Positions 39,874 to 48,385 of a stretch of DNA of 64,000 nucleotides are shown here, one piece after another. The position numbers were made by a program, and so were the translations under genes. Positions within the stretch are counted from its first letter, which is position 1. Every line of letters starts with the position of its first letter. The notes under the pieces are model-generated. The model saw nothing but the letters and a program-made list of their open reading frames with translations, did not search any database and had not been told where the DNA came from. Origin of the DNA: Chloroflexus sp. Y-396-1 (GTDB lineage: Bacteria > Chloroflexota > Chloroflexia > Chloroflexales > Chloroflexaceae); contig NZ_KI911784.1 of NCBI RefSeq assembly GCF_000516515.1, positions 744,001-808,000 of the forward strand, written 5' to 3'.

Positions 39874-41484
39874 TCACCAGCCAATTGCCAATCCATCACA
39901 ACGAGGTTCGGTACCGGCTACATAGCAACCACTTGCCAGGCGCCAGATGATCTGACCACGCCCGAAACCACCTAATTCGCTCTCGACCACGACCTGATGA
40001 CCGCGAGCTGCTAACCCTTCGATAACGTGACGGGGTGTTTCAAGCTCAAGCCGAAGAGTTCCATCGCGTTCCCAACGCCAGCGTGGTGCATCGAGCGCTG
40101 CCTGAGGATGCAGACCGTAGTCAAGCGTATTAACGATCACCTGAACGTGACCTTGTGGCTGCATATGCGCCCCCATGACGCCAAAGGGACCGATAGGGAA
40201 GCCATCCTTACTCAGAAAACCAGGAATAGTGGTATGGAATGGACGTTTGCCCGGTGCAACCTGATTCGGATGGTCGGGTGTCATCACAAAACCACAACCA
40301 CGATTGTGCATCGCAATACCGTAGTCGGGAATCACCACACCTGAACCAAACCCCATGTACGTCGATTGAATCATGCTTACCATCATGCCATCGCGATCAG
40401 CAGTTGCGAAATAGACAGTGCCACCACGCGGCAAATCATCGGGTCGGTATGTTTTGGCTCGTTCCCCAATCAGTTGACGACGGGCAGCTAATCGTTCGCG
40501 ATCAAGCATATCGGCCACAGGGACAACGGCTTGGCGTGGATCGGCAACGTAGGCAAAGGTATCGGCAAATGCCAGCTTCATCGCCTCGATCTGATAATGA
40601 AACGCTGCGGCTGAGTCGCGGGGATAGCGCCTAAGATCGATCTGATCGAGGATACCGAGTGCCATCAGCGCAGCAATACCTTGACCGTTTGGCGGAATTT
40701 CGTGAACAGTATAGCCGCGATACTGCATACTAATCGGCGTTACCCATTCAGAACGATGATGAGCCAGATCCTCGGCACGCAGCAGACCGCCGGTTTCGCG
40801 AGCGAATCGGTCAATTGCGTCAGCGATCTCACCCTGGTAGAAGACATCAGCACCATGTCGGGCTATCAGGCGTAAGGTGCGGGCATGCCCAGGGCTGACA
40901 AAGCGCTCACCAGGACGCGGCGCACGACCATCGATACTAAAGGTTGGCAAGAAACCGGCAAATTCAGGGCCTTGGCGGGTATGGGCAGCTTCTACTCCAC
41001 GTGCCCAGAAGTATGCTACCATCGGTGGAGTGGGTGCGCCTTCGGCAGCATACATAATTGCCGGGGCCAGCACCTGAGCCAAAGGGAGCCGCCCGAACCG
41101 ATCGTGCATATCGCCCCATAATCTAACGACGCCTGGTACCGTCACCGGCCACCAGCCGTAGGTGGGGATTTCGGTATAGCCGGCAGCAACCAACGCATCA
41201 ATACTCAACCTGCTCGGTGCTGCGCCCGAACCGTTGATACCGTACAACTGATCACCAGCCCAGATGAGCGCAAATCCATCACCACCCAGACCATTTGAAG
41301 TTGGTTCCAGAACGGTTAGTGCCGCAGCAGTGGCAATGGCGGCATCGACCGCATTACCGCCAGCCTGCAAGATTTGCATACCGGCCTGCGATGCAAGCGG
41401 ATGGCTACTGGCAACCACTCCGCGCTCGGCAATCAACGGTACCCGCCGTCCGGGATAGGGAAAGTTGTGCAGGTTGAGATCCAT
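39874..41484 (-). CDS. gamma-glutamyltransferase family protein
   Basis: 536 aa from the ATG at 41484 with AAGGAG upstream; the longer frame is rejected. This N-terminal-nucleophile hydrolase is made as one chain and self-cleaves at T356 (GGTVYFATAD). The N-terminal GMQILQAGGNAVDAAIATA and GLGGDGFALIW, and the later MIQSTYMGFGSG and PGKRPFHTTIPGF are family motifs. No signal peptide is seen, so it may be cytoplasmic. The family acts on glutathione and other gamma-glutamyl compounds; the substrate here is uncertain. Confidence 0.86.
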   Translation of the reverse strand: MDLNLHNFPYPGRRVPLIAERGVVASSHPLASQAGMQILQAGGNAVDAAIATAAALTVLEPTSNGLGGDGFALIWAGDQLYGINGSGAAPSRLSIDALVAAGYTEIPTYGWWPVTVPGVVRLWGDMHDRFGRLPLAQVLAPAIMYAAEGAPTPPMVAYFWARGVEAAHTRQGPEFAGFLPTFSIDGRAPRPGERFVSPGHARTLRLIARHGADVFYQGEIADAIDRFARETGGLLRAEDLAHHRSEWVTPISMQYRGYTVHEIPPNGQGIAALMALGILDQIDLRRYPRDSAAAFHYQIEAMKLAFADTFAYVADPRQAVVPVADMLDRERLAARRQLIGERAKTYRPDDLPRGGTVYFATADRDGMMVSMIQSTYMGFGSGVVIPDYGIAMHNRGCGFVMTPDHPNQVAPGKRPFHTTIPGFLSKDGFPIGPFGVMGAHMQPQGHVQVIVNTLDYGLHPQAALDAPRWRWERDGTLRLELETPRHVIEGLAARGHQVVVESELGGFGRGQIIWRLASGCYVAGTEPRCDGLAIGW

Positions 41485-41527
41485 GACAAGGCTCCTTCGC
41501 GCAAGACACATTGTGATGAGATATTTG

Positions 41528-41533
41528 ATTATA
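41528..41533 (-). promoter_or_regulatory. candidate -10 box before the gamma-glutamyltransferase gene
   Basis: TATAAT on the minus strand, 44 bp before the start codon. No good -35 box at 16-18 bp. Confidence 0.35.
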
Positions 41534-41859
41534 CAATGAACCGAACTATCGGGTGACAGAAGCGGATTGTTTTTGGTATGGCAGATTTCGTTCCGACAGA
41601 CTGAGCTTTTTCGCAAAGCTCCTGTGATGATCCGCCAGACCTCAGAGCGCGTCTGAAAAATGCCGAGTTATGTAAAATACCGAAATTTGATTTCAGCAAG
41701 CCAATAATTGCTTCAATCCCCGGTCAGCAAGGGAATATTCAGATATACTCTCAGCTATTGACGTTCAGAATACGGGTGTATGCACAACATTCCTTCAACA
41801 ACTTCTCTATTCGTCTACGAACCTTAAAACTGATCCTACCCTCATCATCGCCGAAGCCT

Positions 41860-41865
41860 TATAAT
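41860..41865 (+). promoter_or_regulatory. candidate -10 box of the SH3-domain gene
   Basis: Perfect TATAAT 40 bp before the start codon; the -35 region (TACCCT) is poor. Confidence 0.4.
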
Positions 41866-41905
41866 GAACTATGTACTGGTACTGTAAACAAGGAAGGAGC
41901 CTCAC

Positions 41906-42553
41906 ATGATTAATTTCGGGGGCAAGAAAGACGAGGGGAACGAGAATCGGGGGATTAGCGAGGCCATGCGCTCGATGAGTGATCAAATTGGCCGACAGGC
42001 TCAAGAGATTAAGCGGTTACAGGAGGTGCTCGAAACAGCACAACAAGATGCTGCTGCGGCTGAAAAAGTACGCAAGGCTCTGGCTGAAGCAGAAGCGCGG
42101 ATGGCTCAAATGGAAGCGGAGCTGAAGCAGTTGAGAGAACAACTAGCCGCAACCAGTGCCGGTACAGCGAGTGGCGGTAAAGCTGCGAGTGCTTCAGGGG
42201 GAGAAACGACGACTGCACCCGGAGGCATCACCGGATCGGTTAGTGGTGCTTTTGGCGCGAGTGGTGTTCTTAAGATCGGCCCCAGCACTCCGGTGACAGC
42301 TTCGCCATCAACCAGTGGTTTACAAATCGGCGGTATTGCGTATGTCCAGAAGGCTGGCGGTAAAAACTTACGTCTCCGTAGTGCCCCCGGTCTCGAATCA
42401 ACCGTCCTCGACGGTTTGCCTCCAGGTACTAAGTTGACCTTGTTGGCTGGCCCCCAAGAGAAGGATGGCTATCCATGGTGGCAGATTCGTACTGCTGATG
42501 GTCGTGAAGGTTGGGTTGCCGGGACCGAATTGGTTACCGATGAGAACCAGTAA
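41906..42553 (+). CDS. coiled-coil plus SH3-domain protein without signal peptide
   Basis: 215 aa, AAGGAGC before the ATG. Residues ~15-90 form a coiled coil (Glu/Lys/Gln/Ala heptads), ~90-140 are Gly/Ser/Thr/Ala-rich and flexible, and ~145-212 are a bacterial SH3 (SH3b) fold with NLRLRSAPGLESTVLDGLPPG and WWQIRTADGREGWVAG. Such domains usually bind cell wall, but there is no signal peptide or membrane helix here, so the site of action is unclear. Single gene with its own likely promoter. Confidence 0.8.
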   Translation: MINFGGKKDEGNENRGISEAMRSMSDQIGRQAQEIKRLQEVLETAQQDAAAAEKVRKALAEAEARMAQMEAELKQLREQLAATSAGTASGGKAASASGGETTTAPGGITGSVSGAFGASGVLKIGPSTPVTASPSTSGLQIGGIAYVQKAGGKNLRLRSAPGLESTVLDGLPPGTKLTLLAGPQEKDGYPWWQIRTADGREGWVAGTELVTDENQ

Positions 42554-42725
42554 TGTGACGTTGGAAGGCACGGGCATGATAGCCCCCGCACCTTCCCCCC
42601 AGCCCCCTTCCTCTCCCTCAAGGGGAGAGGAAAAGGGAGTGTGAGGCGGGAAAGCCATTCTCTCCTGCGCCCCGTTGTCCTTATCTATTGCACTCGGCAA
42701 TGTCTGCTCGCGCCCGCACCGGTAG

Positions 42726-42774
42726 GGGCGGGTTAAGAACCCGCCCGCCTAGCGTCCTGTTGCGACAGGCGGGC
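42726..42774. repeat. overlapping GC-rich hairpins
   Basis: GGGCGGGTT/AACCCGCCC (42726-42746) shares bases with GCCCGCCT/AGGCGGGC (42743-42774), so the two stems are alternatives. The first matches the hairpin at 6978-7006. Confidence 0.6.
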
Positions 42775-42961
42775 GTGAGGTTGGTCAGCGTTGATCCCCT
42801 CACTTTCCCCTGGTGAAGCGGGTTGGTCACACAACTCAATCAGTCTGGAGAAAAGTAAATCATTCACGATGCCCAGCCCTAGCCTCGTGGTAATGACAAA
42901 AGGCAAGGGTATGGTATCACTGCGACCTTACGATTGTGCCGATCCTGTAACGAACGATACG

Positions 42962-42984
42962 GGGGCACAGCGCTGCTGTGCCCC
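42962..42984. terminator. 10-bp-stem hairpin near the end of the efflux operon
   Basis: GGGGCACAGC, GCT, GCTGTGCCCC, 60 bp after the permease stop codon on the minus strand. No T-run. Confidence 0.4.
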
Positions 42985-43043
42985 TACAAAATGACCAATG
43001 GTATGCACGACAATCCACAGACCCGGCGCCATTGGCGCCCCTC

Positions 43044-44294
43044 CTATTCATAACGTAATGCTTCAATTGGCGGTAGCAACGCCGCCCGGCGCGCCGGGTA
43101 GTAGCCGAAACCAACACCGATGGCCGAAGCAAACGTCAATGCTAGGAAAATCCCGATCCACGAGATACCGGTATTGATTCCGCTGAACGTGCTGATAAGC
43201 CAGACGATCCCGATTGCACCGATGACCCCGATCAAACTCCCTACCAGACTCAGCGCAACTGCTTCCATCACAAACTGACCGAGCACATCGCCATCGCTAG
43301 CACCCAGTGCCTTACGCACACCAATCTCACGGGTTCGCTCGGTTACCGCTACCAGCATAATGTTCATAATACCGATGCCTCCGACAATGAGGCTGATCCC
43401 GGCGACGACGGCAATAAATCCGGTAATGGCAGTGCTGATCCCGGCCAGTACATTCAGCGCCTGCGTTGGGGTCTGCAAGTTGAAGTCGTTGATAGCGCCA
43501 TCAGGGACATTGCGTGCAGCACGCAGTGTACGTTCAATCAACGCTACTGCTTCATCGACCTGCTTCTCGCTCTGCAAACCGAGAAGAATACTGCTCATCC
43601 GCAATCCACGCCCCGGCAGATCGAGATCACCGATCAGGCGGAGCCGCATGGTACTGACCGGGGTAAAAATTCGACCGTCGGTCGAGAAGGGACCACCGTT
43701 TTCGTTGATGATACCAACGATCTCTATCGGTTGACCATTAATCTCAATGGTTTGCCCAATCACATCGCGCAATGCTGCTTTGTCAGCGCCGAACAGATCA
43801 CGGGCAACCAGCCATCCCAATACGCCTACTCGTGCTCCTTCTGCCTCATCAGCCGGAGTAAGGAACCGCCCATGGAGCATTGGCGTGCGTTGGACCTGTG
43901 GATAATCGGCACTAGTACCGACCAATAACGTTTGCAAAGCAACGGTACCAGCTCGTACATTAGTACTCACCGTAATCTCTGGTGCAATCGCCCGAAATAT
44001 GTCAGGGCGATTAGCTGCGAGCGAGTTCAGTACCTGGTAGTCCTGGATCGAGAGCAAGCCATAACCGGGAACATCACGCGCCCCTTTTGCCCGTGGATCA
44101 CCCGGTGTTACCGCAATGCGTCGTGTGCCCAAATCAACAAATTGTTCAAACACCTGCCCCTGCAACGCATTCCCTAGCGATAACACGGCCACCAGAGTGC
44201 CGGCGCCAATAATGACCCCTAGCATAGTAAGTAATGAGCGAAATTTATTGGCGCGCAGGCTATCAAAAGCCATCGCAATCAACTCGGTGAGCAT
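43044..44294 (-). CDS. MacB-like ABC transporter permease
   Basis: 416 aa from the ATG at 44294, with AGAGGAG upstream. N-terminal helix, then a large extracytoplasmic MacB periplasmic-core domain (~45-265), then three helices in an FtsX domain. The GGIGIMNIMLVAVTERTREIGVRKALGA segment is the coupling motif of this family. Together with the LolD-like ATPase and the HlyD-like adaptor it makes a MacAB-type efflux or lipoprotein/peptide export machine. Confidence 0.92.
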   Translation of the reverse strand: MLTELIAMAFDSLRANKFRSLLTMLGVIIGAGTLVAVLSLGNALQGQVFEQFVDLGTRRIAVTPGDPRAKGARDVPGYGLLSIQDYQVLNSLAANRPDIFRAIAPEITVSTNVRAGTVALQTLLVGTSADYPQVQRTPMLHGRFLTPADEAEGARVGVLGWLVARDLFGADKAALRDVIGQTIEINGQPIEIVGIINENGGPFSTDGRIFTPVSTMRLRLIGDLDLPGRGLRMSSILLGLQSEKQVDEAVALIERTLRAARNVPDGAINDFNLQTPTQALNVLAGISTAITGFIAVVAGISLIVGGIGIMNIMLVAVTERTREIGVRKALGASDGDVLGQFVMEAVALSLVGSLIGVIGAIGIVWLISTFSGINTGISWIGIFLALTFASAIGVGFGYYPARRAALLPPIEALRYE

Positions 44295-44530
44295 AGGCTC
44301 CTCTGTGTATCTGTGAAATTGGCTCAACAATGTCACGCAGATGTGTCTGATACGGGTCTGCGAAACGTGCAACTAAATATTCCAGAAGACCATCCTCATC
44401 TCTGCCCCCTCCCGTGAGATAGGAAGCAGTGCCGAAGCAACTCTGTTCAAACCTCAGCAGGAGGGGGAAGGTTATCTCATAGAATAGAGGTCACATTCCT
44501 GCATGGACTATACCGTTTTTGTACGGTTAG

Positions 44531-45331
44531 CTATGCTGCTTCGTCGGTTGGCCGTCGTACCACCGGTACCGGCACCGGTTCGAGACCTCGTAGCCGCTCG
44601 ACCTCTTCCAAAACCTCGACCCCGTAGTATTCGCTAAGAATATTATCAACCAGTCGTCCGTCACGTAGCCCGATGACGCGATCCATGTGCCGACCAATCT
44701 CAGGATCGTGGGTTACAATGATGATAGTACGGCCCTGATCGCGATTAAGTTGGCGGAAGAGCGCCAGAATCTCGGCGCCAGTACGGGTGTCGAGTGCGCC
44801 GGTTGGCTCGTCGGCCAGAATAATGGCCGGATCGTGTACTAATGCGCGCGCAATTGCGACTCGCTGCTTTTGACCACCCGACAGTGTATTAGGCAGACTA
44901 TCACGTTTGTGGCCTAATCCTACGGCTTCTAATGCGGCTCTCGCCCGTTCGGCCCGTTCACGGGCATTGACCCGCCCGTATACCAGAGGCAATTCGACAT
45001 TCTTCTGTGCGGTCAGCCGTGGAAGCAAATTGAAGTTCTGGAAGACGAATCCCAGCTTGCGATTGCGAATTCGCGCCTGTTCGTGGCGGCTCAGGCGTGA
45101 GACATCCATTCCATCAAGGATGTACTCTCCGCTCGTTGGACTGTCGAGCAACCCAATGATCGTCATCAGTGTGCTCTTCCCGCTCCCCGATGGCCCCATA
45201 ATCGCCACCATCTCACCTTCTTCAATCGTCAGGCTAATATCGTCAAGGGCAACAAACTCGCCATCACCGGTCGGGAATGTCTTACGAATGTTGCGTAGCT
45301 CGACAATCGGACGACCAATATATTCTGTCAT
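44531..45331 (-). CDS. LolD/MacB-type ABC transporter ATP-binding protein
   Basis: 266 aa. Walker A GPSGSGKS at 46-53, signature [15 protein letters not shown], Walker [14 protein letters not shown] and the H-loop VTHDPEI; the [14 protein letters not shown] stretch is typical of this subfamily. A C-terminal extension of about 35 residues beyond the ATPase core ([15 protein letters not shown]) is unusual and Glu/Val-rich. Second-last gene of the TetR-regulated operon; 236 bp separate it from the permease gene. Confidence 0.94.
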   Translation of the reverse strand: MTEYIGRPIVELRNIRKTFPTGDGEFVALDDISLTIEEGEMVAIMGPSGSGKSTLMTIIGLLDSPTSGEYILDGMDVSRLSRHEQARIRNRKLGFVFQNFNLLPRLTAQKNVELPLVYGRVNARERAERARAALEAVGLGHKRDSLPNTLSGGQKQRVAIARALVHDPAIILADEPTGALDTRTGAEILALFRQLNRDQGRTIIIVTHDPEIGRHMDRVIGLRDGRLVDNILSEYYGVEVLEEVERLRGLEPVPVPVVRRPTDEAA

Positions 45332-45383
45332 TGCAGATCACTCCTTGCTAGTGGAAGAATAGCTGTTAGTATTCATCTGACGG

Positions 45384-47144
45384 CTAACGCACGACAACCT
45401 GCTCACCCTCAGTCAGACCACTCTGAATTTCTACCAAACCGTTAGCTCGCAAGCCAACCAGCACAGCGCGTTCGCTGATCGTGCGCTGGCCGTTTGCATC
45501 GACCGTCACAACATCAACCAGAGTCTTAGCGCCAACATTACGCACCGCACTTGCCGGAACTTGCAACACATTGGTGCGCGTCGCCGCAATGATTGACGCA
45601 CTGATCGTCATACCCGGTCGTACCGGTTGACCGGACGGATCGAAAGCAATCGTTACTCGATAGGCAGTTACACCATTCGTGCCGGCAGGCAGTGGTTCGA
45701 TATTCACCACTTCACCGCGGAACGGCGGTGCTGAAAGGGCATCGACCCTTATCTCAACCGGCTGCCCTACGTTGACGCGGGCAATATCAACTTCGTCGAC
45801 CGTCACCTTGACCAGGTATCGGCTGACATCAATCAACACAACCGGCGCCTGACTAGATACAGTTTCACCGGGTGCAACATTGACAGCAGCGACCATGCCG
45901 GCAAAGGGTGCCCGTAGCGTCGCTTCTTCCAGACGAATGCGCGCCGCCTCCAATTGAGCCTGAGCCTGAGCCAGACGCGCTTCGGCGCGCGCCAGATCGC
46001 TGGCCCGCGGATCGGCGGTTAACTGGGCCAGCCGGGCCTGTGCGGCTGCCAGTTGTGCCTGTTGGGCAGCAATCGTGTTTTGGCGTGCCGCACCGGTCAG
46101 TCGGGCCAATTCAGCTTCGGCGCGGGCCAGTTGAGCACGTGCAGCAGCAATCGCATCTTTATCCGGCCCGGCTAGTAAGGCATCAAGATCGGCTTTGGCG
46201 CTGGCTACCCGTGCTTCAGCGGCTACCAGACCACTGATTTCATTTTGCACAGCCGTCTGATATGCAATCTGCGCCTGTGCCAGTGCAGCTTCAGCATCGG
46301 CCAACGCTCGTGCTGCCCGTTCAAATGCCCGCTCGTAGTCTCGCTGTTCGGCATCATTGAGTGGGCGTCCAGTACGGGGATCAGTGCCCTTTGCCTTCAC
46401 ATGCTCCCAATTCCAGTAGGCATCGCTGTAGGCACTCTGAGCATTGCGAAGTGCGTTTGCTTGCACTTCAACTCGCGCCTGTGCCTCTGCCTTGGATGCT
46501 GACAACAACTCGCGCTGCCGGTCAAGCTCGGCCTGAGCCTGCACAAGCGCGGCTTCTGCCCGTGTTCGCTGTTCAGTGGTTGCACCGTTCAACAATTTCT
46601 GCAATCGCTCACGGGCCTCAACAACCGCAGCCTGTGCGGCAGCGACATCATTCGGCGTCACACTGGCCTGGGTTTGGGCCAGACCGGCCTGAGCGGCAGC
46701 TACCAGCGCTTCAGCCTCGGTCCGCTGTTCAGGTGTAGCACGCTCGCGTAACGCCTGTAGATCGGCCTGCGCCAACGCTACCGCGGCCTCAGCCGCTGCA
46801 ACATCAGCGCGCAACTGGCGATCATCAAGCCGTAACAACGGATCGCCAGCGGCAACCATTTGCCCAACGGTTACCAGAACCTCTTGCACACGACCGACAA
46901 GCGTCAGACTCAACTCGGCAGTCTGGTTTGGTTCAACTGAACCGGTTGCACTGACTGTAAGCTGCAAATCACCACGGGTAACCGGCGCCAGAGTGAGATT
47001 AGCCAGTGAGTCGGAGGTTGTCGTGGTGGAAAAGCGCACCAAAATAGTCGCGAGTACTGCGATCAGCAAAACGCCTGCAATCAATATCGGCCAGGAAAGA
47101 CGTGGTAAACCAAAACGAGGTCGGGCCTGGGGTAATGTACTCAT
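45384..47144 (-). CDS. HlyD/MacA-type membrane-fusion adaptor with long helical hairpin
   Basis: 586 aa, longer than the usual ~380. One N-terminal membrane helix (~19-40), then half of a lipoyl domain (VQEVLVTVGQMVAAGDPLLRL), then roughly 310 residues of Ala/Gln/Arg/Glu coiled coil with internal repeats, then the second lipoyl half (LRAPFAGMVAAVNVAPGETV) and beta-barrel domains. The extended hairpin suits a thick or layered envelope (inference). Its ATG overlaps the TetR stop as ATGA, with GAAGGAG upstream, so translation is coupled. Confidence 0.92.
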   Translation of the reverse strand: MSTLPQARPRFGLPRLSWPILIAGVLLIAVLATILVRFSTTTTSDSLANLTLAPVTRGDLQLTVSATGSVEPNQTAELSLTLVGRVQEVLVTVGQMVAAGDPLLRLDDRQLRADVAAAEAAVALAQADLQALRERATPEQRTEAEALVAAAQAGLAQTQASVTPNDVAAAQAAVVEARERLQKLLNGATTEQRTRAEAALVQAQAELDRQRELLSASKAEAQARVEVQANALRNAQSAYSDAYWNWEHVKAKGTDPRTGRPLNDAEQRDYERAFERAARALADAEAALAQAQIAYQTAVQNEISGLVAAEARVASAKADLDALLAGPDKDAIAAARAQLARAEAELARLTGAARQNTIAAQQAQLAAAQARLAQLTADPRASDLARAEARLAQAQAQLEAARIRLEEATLRAPFAGMVAAVNVAPGETVSSQAPVVLIDVSRYLVKVTVDEVDIARVNVGQPVEIRVDALSAPPFRGEVVNIEPLPAGTNGVTAYRVTIAFDPSGQPVRPGMTISASIIAATRTNVLQVPASAVRNVGAKTLVDVVTVDANGQRTISERAVLVGLRANGLVEIQSGLTEGEQVVVR

Positions 47145-47788
47145 TCCTTCACTCCTTCTAAAGAATGCGGTGTGCCTCGCGTGCTAACGCCGTACAGAAA
47201 AAACTCAACCAAAAGATTCGGTGATACCGGGCCAACCCACTCTGCCATAGGGCCTGGCGGGGTTAGTTCATGAAACGCCTCGCAGAGGTTGAGAAACAAC
47301 ATCGTCGCCATCTCTGGTGAGATATGCTCGCGGATCAGACCATGGGCAACCGCGTCACGCATCATACGCACGAGTGGCTTAAAGAGATGATGGTAAAACG
47401 CTGCACTCAACCGGCGCCGAGCTGGCTCGTCGAGATGCTCCATCATCTCGTGCCGCATCATGTGCATGTCACCCTCGTAACCGGTCACCAAGACGGTTGC
47501 CATAGCACGCAACCGCTCATCGATAGGCCGATCAGCGGTAGCCAGACCGGCCAGTGGTTGACTCATTCTTGCCAACACGCGCAACCCCATTTGCACAAAG
47601 AGCTCTTCTTTGTCTTTGAAGTAGTAGTACAGGGTAGGCTTAGTAACTCCAGCAGCCTGCAGGATGTCGTTGATAGAAACTGCTCGATAGCCACGCTGCA
47701 TGAAGAGTTGGGCGGCCACATCGAGAATACGCAATGCAGTAGGGCTATCACTAATGCGTGGATCGAGCATCACATCGGCTTCGGTCAT
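47141..47788 (-). CDS. TetR-family repressor of the efflux operon
   Basis: 215 aa. Residues ~15-62 are the TetR helix-turn-helix (ALRILDVAAQLFMQRGYRAVSINDILQAAGVTKPTLYYYFKDKEELF). The C-terminal ligand-binding half is helical and divergent, with Met/His/Asp-rich stretches. It is first in the operon with the adaptor, ATPase and permease, and a palindrome on its own promoter fits autorepression and ligand-induced release. Start codon lacks a good SD. Confidence 0.93.
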   Translation of the reverse strand: MTEADVMLDPRISDSPTALRILDVAAQLFMQRGYRAVSINDILQAAGVTKPTLYYYFKDKEELFVQMGLRVLARMSQPLAGLATADRPIDERLRAMATVLVTGYEGDMHMMRHEMMEHLDEPARRRLSAAFYHHLFKPLVRMMRDAVAHGLIREHISPEMATMLFLNLCEAFHELTPPGPMAEWVGPVSPNLLVEFFLYGVSTRGTPHSLEGVKE

Positions 47789-47814
47789 TTTTAAAACATC
47801 AATCTAGTGAATTC

Positions 47815-47832
47815 TTACCAACCGGTCAGTAA
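47815..47832. promoter_or_regulatory. TetR operator palindrome
   Basis: TTAC-CA-ACCGGT-CA-GTAA, palindromic except for the two CA dinucleotides. It overlaps the last two bases of the -10 box and the predicted start site of the operon, the classic position for a TetR-type repressor. Confidence 0.8.
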
Positions 47833-47859
47833 TATACCACGGCGCAGATATTTTGTCAA
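47831..47859 (-). promoter_or_regulatory. promoter of the TetR/efflux operon
   Basis: Minus strand TTGACA (47859-47854), 17 bp, TATATT (47836-47831). Predicted start near 47824, inside the operator, giving a 36-nt leader. Confidence 0.8.
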
Positions 47860-48385
47860 TATATTGCACAGATTTTGTCCATTTTTGTGAGTGAGAAGGG
47901 GGTGGGTATCGCCCTCACCTCCCCCCCACCCCCCTTCCTCTCCCACAGCGTGGGAGAGGAGGGGGGATGAGCGGAGCAGGAGCGATTCTGCGTCGGCGTC
48001 GGTCAACGATACCATCTCCTCAGATCACCCCTCTCCCGCAGCGCGGGAGAGGGGCTGGGGGTGAGGGCGACCCGCAGCGCGGGAGCGGGGCTGGGGGTGA
48101 GGGCGGCCCGCACCTTCCCCCCAGCCCCCGTCCGCGCGCACAGGGGGAGGTTGGGTGTTAGGGCGGGTCGGTCGCTTTGCCCGACTCCCACTCCCCGGTT
48201 CGAGAGCGAACGAGGTGATCTGCAGGACGCGAACATGAGACCGTCGCCATACCGGTAGGGACAGACGCCAACCCGGTCTCGATAGCCTGTTGAGGTAGAC
48301 TAATATACTTGGAACACTGGAGCAGATTCGATGCCCGGCTTTACCATGATTCTCGCCGGTATCGGATGAGTGAGCAACGACGAGA
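47860..48385. other. repeat-bearing intergenic region
   Basis: Between the TetR promoter and the end of the FemAB-like gene. Occupied mainly by the long repeat (47930-48130); the remainder (48131-48385) shows no gene. Confidence 0.6.
47930..48130 (+). repeat. long dispersed repeat, copy A
   Basis: Nearly identical over ~200 bp to 49679-49885 and in the same orientation. Order: CCTCTCCCACAGCGTGGGAGAGG palindrome region, GGATGAGCGGAGCAGG, GCGATTCTGCGTCGGCGTCG, GTCAACGATACCATCTCCTC, AGATCACCCCTCTCCCGC palindrome, then two tandem copies of a ~36-bp unit (GGGAGAGGGGCTGGGGGTGA and relatives). No coding capacity. Confidence 0.85.

Larger units (their letters stand above)
41485..41905. other. divergent intergenic region
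   Basis: 421 bp between divergent genes. It holds the -10 candidates for both sides (41528-41533 minus, 41860-41865 plus) and no supported gene. Confidence 0.5.
42554..43043. other. 490-bp convergent intergenic region rich in hairpins
   Basis: Carries a CTCTCCCTCAAGGGGAGAG palindrome (near 42605-42625) preceded by CACCTTCCCCCCAGCCCCC, a 9-bp-stem hairpin at 42726-42746 (GGGCGGGTT, AAG, AACCCGCCC), overlapping alternative stems at 42743-42774, and a 10-bp-stem hairpin at 42962-42984. No coding sequence called. Confidence 0.65.
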
